DNA of 64,000 nt from Hydrotaea diabolus (GCA_963513945.1 OY740717.1:82825663-82889662), one strand, 5' to 3'; positions 1 to 11,150 are shown, counted from the stretch's first letter. The notes: a model not told the origin generated them from the sequence alone. Numbers and translations: made by a program.

Positions 1-134
1 TTATTTTTAGCTGCTGCTTAGCAAATAATAGCCAAACAGCTTTTTGTTTGATCCGAATACATATGAGCTTTTTCGCCGATTTACCATTCGAATTCATTGC
101 TTTCGCGAAAATTAAGGCTCTCGGCTGATAGATA
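1..134. other. unannotated flank
   Basis: AT-rich sequence before the first recognisable element. I see no coding potential or repeat boundary here. Confidence 0.5.
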
Positions 135-243
135 CACAGAGGAAAATATATAAAAATATGTTTGTTTGTATTTCAGCATAATAGACTTACACAAACATAT
201 TATATGTTTGGGACAACATTTTAGCATATTGAAATATCATATG

Positions 244-592
244 TGACGCGCAAAATAGAAAGGGACCTAAGGTTAAAAACCAGTTTTGTTCAGGAGAGCC
301 ATTTTAATGATTAGGTCCCTTTCTATTTGCGCTTAGAATCGTCGACTTCAGTTTCATAAAACGCGCATATCTCTGGGAGGGGACACTTTTGGGGCTTGGG
401 ATCGGTCTCATTCGATGTTCAGATGTTGTCCACATCAAAAAAAAGTGAAAAGTTGATAAAAAGTTTTGTTCAGGAGAGCCATTTTAAAGATTAGGTCCCT
501 TTCTATTTGCTTAGATGATGTCCACATCAAAAAAAGAAAAAAATGAAAATTATTTTTTTTTACCCTTAGGTCCATTTTTCTATGCGCTGTCA
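244..592. mobile_element. small TIR element nested in B1, with internal direct repeats
   Basis: The ends TGACGCGCAAAATAGAAAGG and (reverse complement) TGACAGCGCATAGAAAAATG are inverted repeats of about 26 bp that both run into GGACCTAAGG-like sequence. The flanks CATATG (238-243) and CGTATG (593-598) may be a 6-bp duplication with one change, or a shorter TATG. Inside, a block of about 49 bp containing TTCAGGAGAGCC occurs twice (282-330 and 462-510) and repeats the TIR-type word TTAGGTCCCTTTCTATTTGC in the same direction. Non-coding; superfamily unknown. Confidence 0.6.
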
Positions 593-1127
593 CGTATGTT
601 TTTGGAATGACATAAATTTTGTGCTAACATTTTTTACATAGAATTGTTATTTGTTGCTGGTTATCGTTCAGCGATTAGGCGTAATGAAAGCAAGGGACAT
701 TCAGAAAAGAACATTGGTGAGTAGTAGTGTATTGTAAAGTAGTGTATTGTTTTAAAAAAAAGTATGAGTTTAGTATCAGGTAGTTGTCGGCAGAGTTTAT
801 TGTTGTACTCGTATGTTTGTTAAACATTGGATTTATGCCCGTAATTTCAAAAAGTAGCTTCATATTTTTGCGAGCTTAGATTTCTGCAAACATATAATTG
901 TTTGGGTGCAAACATATAATTATATGTGATTTCTCACAATCAAATTATGGTTTGGGAACATTACGGCAAACATATTAACTTTTGGGTCTAATCAAATGTA
1001 TGTCTGCACATAAGCATATTAATGTTTGGCAATGTTGCCTAGAAACATAAAAATGTTTGCTGTGACCCAAACATGCATGCAAACATATTTTTAACATATA
1101 AACATTCATATTACGGTGATCAGTTCG

Positions 1128-2128
1128 GCTTTTAAAAACCGGAGGTTCGGTTTCTTTTCAACAGAAGGAACCGTCGGTTTCTTCAAAATTTCCATTTTTC
1201 GCGTTTCAAAAACTCTTATTTTGTGTGTCGATTAACAGGTTTCTTAAATTATCCTTAAACATTACACAGTAGTTCGAACAAAATACATAATCATATTTAT
1301 CTTATTGGCAGCTTAATATACCTATTAATATATAGCAACTCCTGACATCAACTATGTACATTAGAGGGGTTTGACTTGTGTGGAGCCACTATGTGGCAGT
1401 TATTATGTAATTTTGTGATTTTTAACACATTTTCATGAAATCAAAATAATTCGCATAGTTCTAATTTCAGGGTACCGTTTGATAATTCTAATTTAATACT
1501 ATTATTTTTGTATTTACGTGCAAAACATAAGAAATGTTAAAAATATAATGAAATCGTCTGAAAAAAATTGCACAAATCTGTAAATATCTCAAGTGTAAAT
1601 AAATTTTAAATATTATTTGAATGCAAAGTTCAAGTCTTAACAAAACCTTTATTTAACCAAAAGTTCTTGATGGATTTTTAATGGTGATTCAAAACGGGTC
1701 AAACTCACGAGTGTTGACAGCTAGGGCCGACATATTTTGGGAATCGCTCTAGAACATACTTATGCAACTATTTATATATTGATGCTCTCTAATGTACATC
1801 TCTGCTTATATCTAAAGCAAGACAGATAACTTCATAATGAGTGTGTCGTTTTTACTACATAAACACATCGTATTTTGTTCATATGGGTAACAACATTTCA
1901 AGAAACAAGAAGTATAGCCACCGCATGTTAAAAATCAATTAAAATAAATTAATACATAAATGATTTCAAATGTAAATGCATTAATAGTAATTTTCTACTT
2001 TCTTTTAGCAGCATGTGATCCTTGTACGGAAAACCCGGTTTAAAAACCACAAATCTAAAATGAAAACCGGTATCTTAAACATTTTTTATTTTTTCGGTTA
2101 AGCCGAAACCCGGCTTTTACAAAATGCC
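1128..2128. repeat. C-family dispersed repeat, copy 1 (inside B1)
   Basis: Bounded by sequence rich in AACCGG/CCGGTT words (for example GGCTTTTAAAAACCGG near 1132 and AAACCCGGTTTAAAAACC near 2030) and framed by TGATCA on both sides (about 1118 and 2137). The internal text near 1560-1860, including 'atttaaccaaaagt' and 'ctctaatgtac', recurs at 3170-3530 and in reverse at 7030-7400. Non-coding; nature unknown. Confidence 0.45.
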
Positions 2129-2739
2129 TCTTAATTGATCAAGCTTATTCATTGCTTATGTGCAAACATACATTGGTTTGCACCCAAACATTAATATGTT
2201 TTTTGTAATGTTTCCAAACATCCATATGCTTAAACATTAAAATGTTTGCAATAATTATCCCATACATTCATATGCATGTTTGCAGAAATTTAGGCAAGCA
2301 TAAAAACGTACATACCTACTTAACTAATGTTAAACGAACATACAACAATAAATTCTGCCGACAACAGCCTGATGTTTTGAATAGTCCTGACAAGTTAATT
2401 CAAGATCTATTGTATGGACAGAAACACTAGTACTCACCAATATTCTTTTTTTCTTATTGCGTTCTGCTTCCACTACGTCTAACCACTTGAAGAAAAACTA
2501 GCAACTAATACAAATTCTGTGTTGAAACATTCTAACATTTTTTAACAATGGAAACTTTTTAATGTATAATTTAAGTTATTTCACAAAGATATGATATTTC
2601 AAGATGCTAGAATGTTGTCCCAAACATATAATATGTTTGTGTAAACCTATTATGCTGAACATGTTTGCAGCATGTTCCAAAAATATATGTACTTTTCATG
2701 CAAAATTATTTTTAATATATTTTTTTCTCCGTGTAACCA

Positions 2740-2884
2740 TGAATAGAACAAAGTGTACTTATTTTCGAGTAACCTTTAGTCCCTTAAAAATAAACTTTTT
2801 TACTCAAGGCCGACTTCGCTCATTTACAATCTGAAACATCGTACGACTATAAGCCATTATCAAGTATACGTAACTTCATCCTTG
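2740..2884. other. short unassigned stretch
   Basis: Between B1 and the next dispersed repeat. It contains the motif 'caaggccgacttcgctc', reminiscent of the GTCGG/CCGAC repeats elsewhere in the window. No gene seen. Confidence 0.3.
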
Positions 2885-3045
2885 GTTAATTTGTTTGATC
2901 GCTATCGGGCTTTCAACACACACACGGGCGGACATGGCTAGATCGTCTTAGATTTTAACGACGATCACAAATATAAACTTTATAGAGTCTCCGATCAATA
3001 TTTCGTGTTGGTGCAAACGGAATGACAAAATTAGTATACCTTCCA
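2885..3045. repeat. dispersed 'GGACATGGCTAGATCGTC' repeat, copy 1
   Basis: The text 'gcggacatggctagatcgtc', followed by 'acgacgat', 'actttatagagtctccgat' and 'caaacggaatgacaaa', recurs at about 41050-41165 and 60085-60190, and in reverse near 28500-28570. Similar text is common in fly genomes. It is non-coding and its class is not resolved here. Confidence 0.5.
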
Positions 3046-3169
3046 CGCTTAGAAGGCGGGTACAAAAATGTAATTTAAACGAAGAAAAACCCCAATGTCC
3101 GTTAATAAAAATGTTTGTTTTTACTGTCATAATCGGTATAAAAAAAATGTAAGATTTTTTTAAAATATA

Positions 3170-3534
3170 ATAAATTACCTAAAGAAAATTGAAAAAACAC
3201 TTAATATCTCAAGCGTAAAACAAATTTTATCATTCTTTATATGCAAAGTACTGGCACTGCCTTATTATACTTATATTTGAACAATTATTTAACCAAAAGT
3301 ATAAAATCGAGATTATTATTCTTGAGCTGGCCCAGAGCACAAATGCTAAAAGTTAGAGCCGAAATATTTTGGTAGTAGCTCTAAAACATATTAATCCACA
3401 GTCCTAGTTAGATTTTAAAAGGCACTCTAATGTACGTGTAGACATCTTTGGTATGTGCTGAAGAAAGAGAGAAAACTTCAAAATGTTTGTATTGTGTTTG
3501 CTTAATAGACACATCATATTTTGTTGACTTGTGT
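3170..3534. repeat. C-family dispersed repeat, copy 2 (partial)
   Basis: Matches the inner part of the 1128-2128 repeat in the same orientation: 'aatatctcaagcgtaaa', 'atttaaccaaaagt', 'attttggtagtagctcta', 'ctctaatgtac' and 'catcatattttgttgac'. It ends exactly where a mariner begins at 3535. Confidence 0.5.
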
Positions 3535-3684
3535 ACGAGGGTTGCTATTAATATTTCGGGTCCTGCCAATAATAGTGTTGCCAGAACATTTCAAAGTTTG
3601 CATTTTCGTAGCATAACTTCACTCTAAAGTTTTGACATTTTAGCACAAATTGTTTTGTTGACAGTGTGTTTTAAAATACGACTA

Positions 3685-4526
3685 TAGGGTGTTTTTTTTT
3701 TGAAGCGTGGTTTTCAATCAGGCCACACTTCTTTCGGAGTTGTTCTTTTTGACAGCTGTCACTAGATTTATACTCCGCAACGACGTTTAAAAATCGTGGT
3801 GATTAGGCCAAAAACGAGATGGCCACCGATCCTGATTTTTACAAGAAAATTTTGTTCAGCGATGAATGTCATTTTTTGTTAATAACCAAAGTTTTCACAT
3901 TTGGACGCCATAACATCCTCAAAAAGTCACTGTTTAGTGTGCTCTATGGGCAGAGCGAATCACTGGTCCATATTTCTTCAAAAATGAAGCCGGCCATGAT
4001 GTTACAGTTAATGGGGAACGCTTTAGAGCCATGATTTATGCCTTTTTCGTACCTGAGTTGGAGAATGTTGATCTGGGCGACCTTTGGTTCTAACAAGACG
4101 GCGCTACATACCATACATCCAACGAAACAATCAATTTATTGAAGGAAACTTTTGGCGAACGCGTTATCTTGCGACGTGGGCCTATGGCGTGGCATCCAAG
4201 ATCGTGCGATTTAACACCGCTGGATTATTTTATTGTTAGGTTATGTAAAGTCGATTGTCTACGTAGATAAGCCCGACACGATTGACGTCCTGGTAGAGAA
4301 TATTCGGCGCGTTACTGCTGACATACGGCCCCAAATGCTGCAAAAAGTGGTCGAAAATTGGGTCTCTCGGCTGGAATTTATTCGAGTCAGCCGTGGAGGC
4401 ACTTGCCCGAAATAATTTTTAAAACATATTGGCAAACCCTTATCTTAAAAAAAGGAAAATCTTGGCCATAACAATTATAGGCGTTTTATTTCTTCTTGAA
4501 AACCATACATCTGAAAAAACACCCTG
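3685..4526 (+). mobile_element. second mariner-like element nested in the 3535 mariner
   Basis: The ends are (T)AGGGTGTTTTTTTTT and AAAAAACACCCTG, the usual cagggtg-type TIR. It interrupts the 5' leader of the outer mariner: at 40245-40440 a relative lacks this block. It lacks the 5' half of its own transposase, so it is internally deleted. Confidence 0.65.
3819..4413 (+). pseudogene. mariner-like transposase, C-terminal half, broken
   Basis: Reads 'DPDFYKKILFSDECHF' (first catalytic Asp region), then through a stop and shifts 'QDGATYHT' (second Asp), 'SCDLTPLDYF' (third acidic residue) and 'KSIVYVDKPDTIDVLVENIR', ending 'VSRGGTCPK'. This order is typical of the Tc1/mariner DDE/D catalytic domain, which would cut the TIRs and rejoin them at TA. 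The helix-turn-helix DNA-binding half is absent. In-frame stops (for example within 'DLWF*QDG') show it is dead. The clade is inferred from motif similarity only. Confidence 0.75.
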
Positions 4527-4555
4527 AGGTCATAAAATTGAATTAACCCGTGAAC

Positions 4556-5040
4556 ATGTTTTGTGCGATGTTTTTACAATTTCTGCTTGGATTATCGAGA
4601 CAGGAGTGTCTCAATCAGCTTGTTTTGACATTTCGTGCTGAAGAGCCATCAAAAAGTACTGTAAGTCGCTGGTACCAAAAGTTCACTCTTGGACACCCTT
4701 CGCTCCAGGATGAATTTTGTAAAGGTCATCCAAGTTCGGTCGTTTTGCCGGAAACCATAAAGCAAGACCGACATGTGACACACTGTGAGATTGAGGCATC
4801 CCTGGTCATAAGTATGACAATCATTAATAAGATATTGCATGTTCATTTGGCCATGAAAAAGATTTGTTCTCATTCGATCCCACATAATTTGACGAATGCT
4901 CAAAAAAGGCTCGAGTCGATTGAAGCAAAGATATATTGAAAAAAAAAACAACCGCGGTAGCTCGAATGCAGTGTGTAAAATCGTCACAGGTGACGAATCA
5001 TGGATCTATGCAAATGAGTCTAAAACAAAACTGATGGATA
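4556..5040 (+). pseudogene. mariner transposase, N-terminal part
   Basis: Contains 'GLSRQECLNQLVLTFRAEEP', 'STVSRWYQKF', 'SLQDEF', 'HPSSVVLPETI', 'DRHVTHCEIEASL', 'IPHNLTNAQKRL' and 'IVTGDESWIYANES'. These are the paired helix-turn-helix region and the first catalytic Asp block (GDESW) of a mariner transposase. A frameshift near 4936 separates the HTH part from the GDESW part, and the rest of the catalytic domain is missing. Close relatives lie at 40421 (plus) and 19289-20235 (minus). Confidence 0.8.
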
Positions 5041-5049
5041 GATTTGTTC

Positions 5050-5617
5050 AGTTCTTGTATACACAGAGACTTTTGCATTTTTGTATGTTTTAAAGTTATC
5101 GCCTTAGCGAACACTTATCGCATAATAGCCGAGCACCGAAAAAACATGGCCATTATGTCCTTCGATGTTATGACATGCCACCGTTTGTCGTGGCGTGTCA
5201 TAAACTTCTTAACAGAACAACTCAGGTGAGTAATGAAATTATAATCTAGAGAAGATATACTGGGAAAAACGCGAAGATTTAAAATATTTACATTGCGCCA
5301 CAGGAAAAAAATGACAACTTTCAAGATCCACTTTTTACAGCTTTTGTACAAAAGTGTAGGAAGCCATCCTTCTGTGGAACGTAGCACTGCAGGCAAGAAA
5401 TTTATTGACCACAATGCGCTTTTTAAAAACAAAATTTAATCCATATTTTTGAATCTTTCTGTGACACGAAAGACTTTTTCGTCCACTTCAAAAATAAAAA
5501 TTAGTCACCAAGGGGAGGAGATTAAAAGAAATGGAAATAATTCAGGCGTTTCTAAACTAACAGTCGTGTTTTGATGAAATTTCACATACTTAAAGAAGGG
5601 GTGTTTTTTAGCTTATG
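5050..5617. other. unassigned AT-rich stretch
   Basis: No recognisable gene or repeat between the truncated mariner and the next CACGCAG element. Short open frames on both strands have no recognisable motifs. Confidence 0.4.
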
Positions 5618-6471
5618 CACGCAGAGAAAAATATGTTTACTATATGGCCACGGCAACAATAGTATGTTCTTTGCAATAAAAGTATGGTAGTCGCAACTTT
5701 AGTATTGTTTTTTGAATTTAATTTTGACAATAGTATGATAGCGGCAATATTAATATTGTTGAAATGTAACAAAAGCATTGTTCCCAAATTAAAAAATGAA
5801 ATTATGGTTGTAGCAACAACATAAATATGGTTGGTGGGACAAAAGTATTGTTTAATGGGTTTTGTGTTAACAATAACATGATTACGGCAATCATACAGAC
5901 AAAATCGTAATGTATTTTTTATTTGACAATGTTGTTTTTACGAATCTTACGCAATAATAGTAGTTTCTATATATAAATAAAAATTTTCAAAACAAACTAC
6001 GGATTAGTATAACTGAAATATATTTTATAAATAAATTGATTCTACTGTTAAATAAATCACTCTCTTTATAAAGAGTTTTATGTATTTTTACATAACTTAT
6101 TTAATAAAAATTTACAAAATTTGGGGATCATAGCATGGTTGTGTGTAAGTCATACTATGGTTGTGAGGATCATGCACATCATGGTTGTATGTGAAACATT
6201 CTTTGGTTGTGAGTATTATAGTATGGTTGTGGGGATCATAGTATGGTTAAGTGTGAATAATAAAATGGTTGTGGGGATCATTGTATGGTTGTGTGTGAAT
6301 AATTCTATTGTTGTGATGACCATAATATTGTTATGGGGATCATGGTATGGTTGTGTGTGAACCATACTATTGTTGTGATGATCATAATATTGTTGTGCCA
6401 CAGCCATATAACCAACAATAGTATGATGCTCTTTGAATATTGTTACCCCAACCATACTTTTTTTCTGCGTG
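5618..6471 (+). mobile_element. CACGCAG-family MITE-like element A1
   Basis: Starts CACGCAGAGAAAAATATG and ends CTTTTTTTCTGCGTG; flanked by TG on both sides (5616-5617, 6472-6473). The left third holds the family text 'ccacggcaacaatagtatg', 'tagtcgcaac' and 'acaatagtatg'. The right third is an array of about 20-bp units alternating ATCATAGTATGGTTG with AATCATACTATGG. No transposase. An apparent open frame through the array is a repeat artefact. Confidence 0.8.
6120..6400. repeat. palindromic minisatellite inside A1
   Basis: Units of roughly 20-40 bp built on CATAGTATGGTTGTG and its near reverse complement, separated by GTGTG or GGGGATC. Because adjacent units are inverted relative to each other, single strands could fold into many small hairpins. 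Confidence 0.7.
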
Positions 6472-6479
6472 TGTTTTGA

Positions 6480-7029
6480 GTTTGTTTTGAGGTATTGTCA
6501 GTAGATACCCACGAAATAAATAAAAAATGTCTTTAGAGAGATCATAAGGTCTACTTCCAATTTAGTTATTTCTCCAACGGTTGATTCAGCTTGTGACAAT
6601 TTATCGATCCGGGCCATTTTTACCACCAACCGTTTCAGGGGATTACCACACACCACTGGCCTTAATACTGCGACCAAAAAGTATCAATTTTGTTAATGGC
6701 TTTTATCCGCTCTTTTTTTTGAATTTATGCGCACGCGATAAGTTTGATGAATAATTTAACAGACTTTAACGTATAGTTTCACGACTTTTTACACATTTAA
6801 ATAATGCAACAATTTAGCTTATTTGCTGCAAGACATTTCATTGGTTCTTATATTTTAAGTCCGTGTGCTTTGCCTTATTTTAACGATAACCCTATATTGT
6901 GCGCATGAACCCCGAATGAGGTCGTCATAGAAAGAGGACATAGAATATCTTGTAGCTTCATTGTCTTTGGCTGCGAACTCTTAATTGTCATAGAAATGTA
7001 TATTTTGAAAGCACTGATAGGGTGATCTT
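6480..7029. other. unassigned stretch
   Basis: No gene or repeat boundary recognised. AT-rich with scattered short open frames only. Confidence 0.4.
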
Positions 7030-7400
7030 TTAAACACCCTTTTTCAAAAACCGTTTTTTGATTTATCCAAAAATGGCAATTTTAGGGAATCGGTTCTAAA
7101 ATTTTATTTTTTTAGGAAACCTGTTAAACCGGCTTTTCCCATTCAAGGAACACATGCTGCCAAAGTCTTTCAGAAAATTACTATTCATATATAAGTATTT
7201 ACATTTTAAAATATTTTTTTATTTATATTATATATAAAAATTCCATTTTTCTTTTGAAATGTTGCTATACAAACGAAATACAAAGTAGTAAACACAATGC
7301 AAACTTTGTAAAGATATCTGCCTTGCTTCAGTATATAGCAATGATGTACGTACTTTAAGTACATCAGAGTGCCTCAAAAAAAGTAGCAACTATAGGTGTT
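7030..7400. repeat. C-family dispersed repeat, copy 3 (reverse orientation)
   Basis: Reverse-complement match to the right part of copy 1: 'aaccggcttttccc' followed by 'aaggaacacatgctg' and 'agaaaattactattcata' mirrors about 1985-2060, and 'gatatctgccttgcttcag' with 'gtacatcagagtgcc' mirrors the segment near 1790-1830. Confidence 0.5.
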
Positions 7401-7762
7401 CATATTGTTTTTTCGTGGTCAATTGTTTGCAGAAAACTCGAAAATAAGACTGAAAACAGTAATGCCTTTTTAATAACAATACCTTCCAATTTGTTAAATC
7501 AAAGCACTGAACAAATAACAAGAACCATAAAAAGTTTTTTTAAGGCTAATTGATTAACGAACGACTCATATTTTGTTTTCTATTTCAAAATTCAACTCGT
7601 TGCCAAACTGTGTATGTTTAGTTTTGATTTTTGTTAATTTCATTATTACTTGAATTATCAATAACACTCGTAGATGTTAATATAATTTGTGTAAGAATAA
7701 TTTGAGTATTTTCTTTAAATTAAATATCTTTTTTGGAAACTTGTAAAAAATTGCAAATCATA

Positions 7763-8160
7763 CGAGGGCGTATCAATAATTCTGTGACTATTCGAATAAA
7801 ACCGTATTTTTTGCAAAAAAAATATTTTTCGACATAATCTCCTCAATGCACTTAGTCCAACGTTTCTCCAATTTTTGTGTCCTTCCAAAAAATAGGATTT
7901 TTCGTGGTCCATGAAGTAGGCATTTATTTGATCGATAATTTCATCGTTGAAGCTGAATCTCTTTCCACGAGCCATTTCTTTAGGTTTGGAAATAAGAAAA
8001 ACTGACTGGTGGCTAAATCCGGAGAATATGGCTGATAAGGTACCAATTCGTAACCCAATTCATGCAATTTTGCCATTAAGACTGCACACGTGTGCACCCG
8101 TGCATAATCTTAATAAAAATTACTTTTTTTCTGGCCATATGGGGTCATTTTTAAAGTGTT
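7763..8160 (-). mobile_element. mariner 3'-end fragment
   Basis: Begins after TA with CGAGGGCGTATCAATAATTC. Read on the minus strand it gives 'HELGYELVPYQPYSPDLA', 'FFLFPNLK' and 'RFSFNDEIIDQINAYF', the C-terminal end of a mauritiana-type mariner transposase with the third catalytic Asp block (YSPDLA). Stops interrupt it, and the 5' two-thirds are absent. Related elements lie at 10320-11150 and 17080-17880. Confidence 0.7.
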
Positions 8161-8169
8161 AGCATCTAA

Positions 8170-8770
8170 AGGCGCGGGTAGGGAATAAACTAAAAAAGTG
8201 AACACATCCAACCAAGAAAGCACACAGATTTATCCGACTGCGACACATTTCCACATATTTTGGCTTTAAACTCAGCCGAAACGGGTAAACCGATTTGTAT
8301 GAAATTTTGGGTGCATATCGGGTAGGTCTCCGAATCGGCAAACATATATTGTTCATATCCCTAAATGATAAGCGTGATACACCTCTTTATAGAACACAGA
8401 TTTGTCCGACTGCAAAACACAGATTGTCAGACTGCGAAAAAAAACATAAACACTGATGTAGCGGCAGCGAATAGTTGTCTTGTCCCTGTAGGAAATGTCG
8501 TTATTAAGCTGTACTGATTCACTATTGACCTTCACCTTCGACAGTGCTTTCTGCTTTAGCTATTTAACATGTGCTTGTCATTGAGAATCCGCTAATGACA
8601 TTGGAACCAGTGATTCACTACTTATTTGTCATAAATGTTTTCTACATTAGGAACTTTTAATCAATTGTCGCACTATTGACTTTGTAGTTCTTATGGGATC
8701 ATATGGAAACCTTGCTACTAGAGATTCAGAGGAACATTTTAACATTCGCAGTCGACTCTTTTGGCTTTTT
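8170..8770. other. unassigned stretch
   Basis: Contains two loosely similar tracts ('cacagatttatccgactgcgac' near 8221 and 'cacagatttgtccgactgc' near 8395), perhaps an old duplication. No gene recognised. Confidence 0.35.
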
Positions 8771-8775
8771 TACTA

Positions 8776-9190
8776 CAGGGTGTTTTTTATTGGGGTATAG
8801 AACTTTAAGTTGGCATCACTTTTTTAACTGGCGGCCATTTTGTCAGCTGTCAAGTGATTAATATTTAGTTTGGTTTGCCATTTCATCATGAACAGGTTGA
8901 CAAAAGAACAACGCTTGCAAATCGTGCAAATTTATTTCGAAAGTAATGGTTCAGTTCGCGAAGTTCACCGCAAGCTCCGTCCATTTTATGGTCGACATAA
9001 TCGTCCATCAGAGCAATTAATTCGGTTAACCATGGATCGGTTAACATGGACCATTGGATTATTTTCTTTGGGGATATGTGAAGTCGCTCGTCTACGCCAA
9101 CAAACTACAGATGTTCACACCACTTATAGAACAATTGGAGAGGATATTTTTCACATAATTTTTTTCTAAAAATTTAATTTTCTATTGCCC
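8776..9190 (+). mobile_element. internally deleted mariner-like element
   Basis: A TA precedes CAGGGTGTTTTTTATTGG, the same TIR class as at 3685. The leader with 'gtcagctgtcaagtg' matches that element's leader (near 3750). A short coding remnant follows. The right TIR is not clear, so the end is approximate. Confidence 0.6.
8888..9169 (+). pseudogene. mariner-like transposase fused across a large internal deletion
   Basis: Starts MNRLTKEQRLQIVQIYFESN and continues 'GSVREVHRKLRPFYGRHNRPSEQ', a typical N-terminal helix-turn-helix. It then jumps directly to 'WTIGLFSLGICEVARL', a decayed form of the C-terminal 'PLDYFLWGYVKS' block. About two-thirds of the protein is missing, including the first two catalytic Asp blocks. 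It is a deletion derivative, not functional. Confidence 0.7.
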
Positions 9191-9199
9191 TAAAAAGTA

Positions 9200-9890
9200 A
9201 ACAAAAAAATCGGAGCTATATCCGTGAACTATATCTAACCCCTTTCGGTACAATGTGTACTATCAAAGGCAAAATAAAAAGTGTAGGCGCTTCGTTAAAG
9301 ATGTCAACCAAATTAGTAGACAATAGTGTTGACTTGGAGACACTTGACCCACAGGGGTGTGTCTCGCAGAGCAAAGAAAATAATGGCGTGGTTAGAGTAG
9401 AAACACAACATTGCGGCTGCGGTAGCGGTTGTCAAATTTACATAGAAAATTGAGAGGCAAAACCGCACTGAATTAAATCTATTTCTATTTTCGTATTTTC
9501 TTGCTCTAAATTTTTGCTACTGCCTCTCTCTATGTGTTGCCATATTTTCTTGTTTTTTGTAAACAAAAACGTATGGTAAGAGGAAGAAATCATAAATTTT
9601 AAAATAATTTGCGGGAAAGCTAAATTTATAAAACAATGGACCAAAACAAGAAAATTATTGTGTTCATACACTTTACAATTAAACATATTAAATAATTCTT
9701 GTTTAGTTTGCAAATAGATTTATTGTATTTTTTCCAAAATCACTCAAGGTCAAATAATAAATAGATAATAATAAATAATAGTAGCAATCAAATGGGTTAA
9801 CCTACAGGACTAAAAATACATTTCACTAAACCAGTCTGTCCAAAATATTATAAAATTTATTCATTTTTCACTTCTGCCCTACACCGAAAA
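9200..9890. other. unassigned stretch
   Basis: A 66-codon plus-strand frame at 9253-9453 is cysteine-rich at its end ('QHCGCGSGC') but resembles nothing I know. No other structure is seen. Confidence 0.3.
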
Positions 9891-9899
9891 TGGTTCACG

Positions 9900-10076
9900 A
9901 GAACTACAGGAGGACTATTTTTCAATACCAATGGGTAGTGACTTTAATACGAATTTTTCAAGCGCAGAAGCGCTGCCTCATATCGAATTCCTTTACGATA
10001 AATTCAAGCTTACTATCAATACTTCGTTAAAATCCCCAACTACTTTCCAAGGAACTACAATTGATAGGATAGAATC
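9900..10076 (+). pseudogene. endonuclease/exonuclease/phosphatase-like fragment
   Basis: One frame reads 'PMGSDFNTNFSSAEALPHIEFLYDKF', then 'SPTTFQGTTIDR'. The pattern (G)(S)DFN ... TTID resembles the C-terminal part of EEP-fold nucleases carried by some retroelements or Helitrons (usual GDFN and TTIDAIF). Only about 55 residues are recognisable and there is no start, so it is a relic. The parent element class is uncertain. Confidence 0.35.
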
Positions 10077-10319
10077 AATTTAGATAGGATAGAATCAAAA
10101 GTTTGTGTGTCATATATCAGCTATCACAGAACAATTTTATCTGAGTTAACATAAATAAATTATAAAAATAAAAGTAACACTAAATTCAATAAACTATTAA
10201 TTTTTACTTTCCAATTTAACATTTACGAAATGTGTTCAAAGAAATCGTACAGGTACCTTGTAACACACAGGTGTTAACACAGCGCCCGTGAGTTTGAACA
10301 CCCATTGTTTTTTTTTAAG

Positions 10320-11150
10320 TCCTCGTTAAATCGGTCCAAAAAGTTGGCATAATACTCGCTTGAATTGTTGTTGTCCCTTCGGAAGGTAATCGATGTGGAT
10401 TATCCCGTGTGCATACCAAAAAACTGTTGCCATCTACTTATTGGCCGACAAAGTCACCTTGGCCTTCTTCGGAACCGGTTCACCCGGAGAAACCCATTGT
10501 GTAGACTGCTGCTTGGTCTCCGGAGCGTTGTACTGGATCCATGTTTCAACCGCAGTTACAAAACGCCGCAAAAACTCATTCGAATTGCGGCTTAACAACT
10601 CCAAGCAATCCTTTGAAGTTGTCACACGATTACTTTTATGGACAATTGAGAGCAAAACGCGTTTTAAGCTTTCTTAAACCCAACTGATCATTGAGTTAAG
10701 TTACATTTATTTGAGTCTTTTAAAATCATTAACACAGTGAAATTGCTACAATAATTTGGGTGTATTGACCTCAATTGGCCGTCCAGAACGTTCTGCGTCA
10801 TTTGCGACCACAACGAAAGTCAGTACCATTGAAATCCATGGTGCAGAGTCGCCATAGTATTTATCATGCTTTTTCTTGGTTTGATTGACGGATTTTTTTT
10901 TTGCAAAAAATAATTTTTAATGAGCACTCGAAATTCAATTTTTTCCATTTTTAACAAAGCCACAAGGTTGTATGTTTTAAACAGCTGTTAAAAATAAAGT
11001 AAATGATGGAACTCTCTCTAAATTTGACAGTAGTATATTTACAGATGGTACTTGATGGGAGCAGTGTTGCATTTAACATATAACTACGAGAGAAGTTGGA
11101 AAAGATCGGAAAATCATTATTGATATGCCCTCGTATATTGCGTGCTCACG
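10320..11150 (-). mobile_element. mariner (mauritiana-type) remnant
   Basis: On the minus strand the segment 10430-10655 reads 'LRRFVTAVETWIQYNAPETKQQSTQWVSPGEP', close to the usual 'FVTVDETWIHHYTPETKQQSKQWV' block, with the catalytic DE altered to VE. Downstream 'YAHGIIHIDYLPKG' follows. The 5' leader runs to a terminal 'tgatatgccctcgta' near 11150. It is decayed, with the C-terminal end missing. Its closest local relative is 17080-17880. Confidence 0.75.

Larger units (their letters stand above)
135..2733. mobile_element. B-family palindrome-rich TIR element (B1), with nested insertions
   Basis: The element starts CACAGAGGAAAA and ends TTTTTTCTCCGTG, which are inverted repeats, and is flanked by TA at 133-134 and 2734-2735. 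Inside the ends the arms stay complementary for a long way: the stretch near 170-240 reappears in reverse complement near 2590-2660. The body is full of short self-complementary words such as AAACATATTAATGTTTG. No transposase is visible, so it is a non-autonomous or foldback-like element. Two other insertions lie inside (244-592 and about 1128-2128). TA duplication suggests Tc1/mariner-type mobilisation; that is inference. Confidence 0.7.
3535..5045 (+). mobile_element. mariner (DD34D-type) remnant, 3' truncated, carrying a nested mariner
   Basis: The left TIR begins CGAGGGTTGCTATTAATATT after a TA, and is the same TIR seen at 40245. The insertion at 3685-4526 splits the 5' untranslated part from the transposase. 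The transposase 5' half follows, and the element stops soon after the catalytic-domain start, so the 3' end is missing. Confidence 0.7.

Noticed and set aside
6121..6455. Open frames rich in 'MVVGIIVWL' or 'HTQPYHDPHNN' on both strands
   Set aside because: They come from the minisatellite of the CACGCAG element; the same happens at 29364, 29609, 37439, 37508 and 56238. Not genes.
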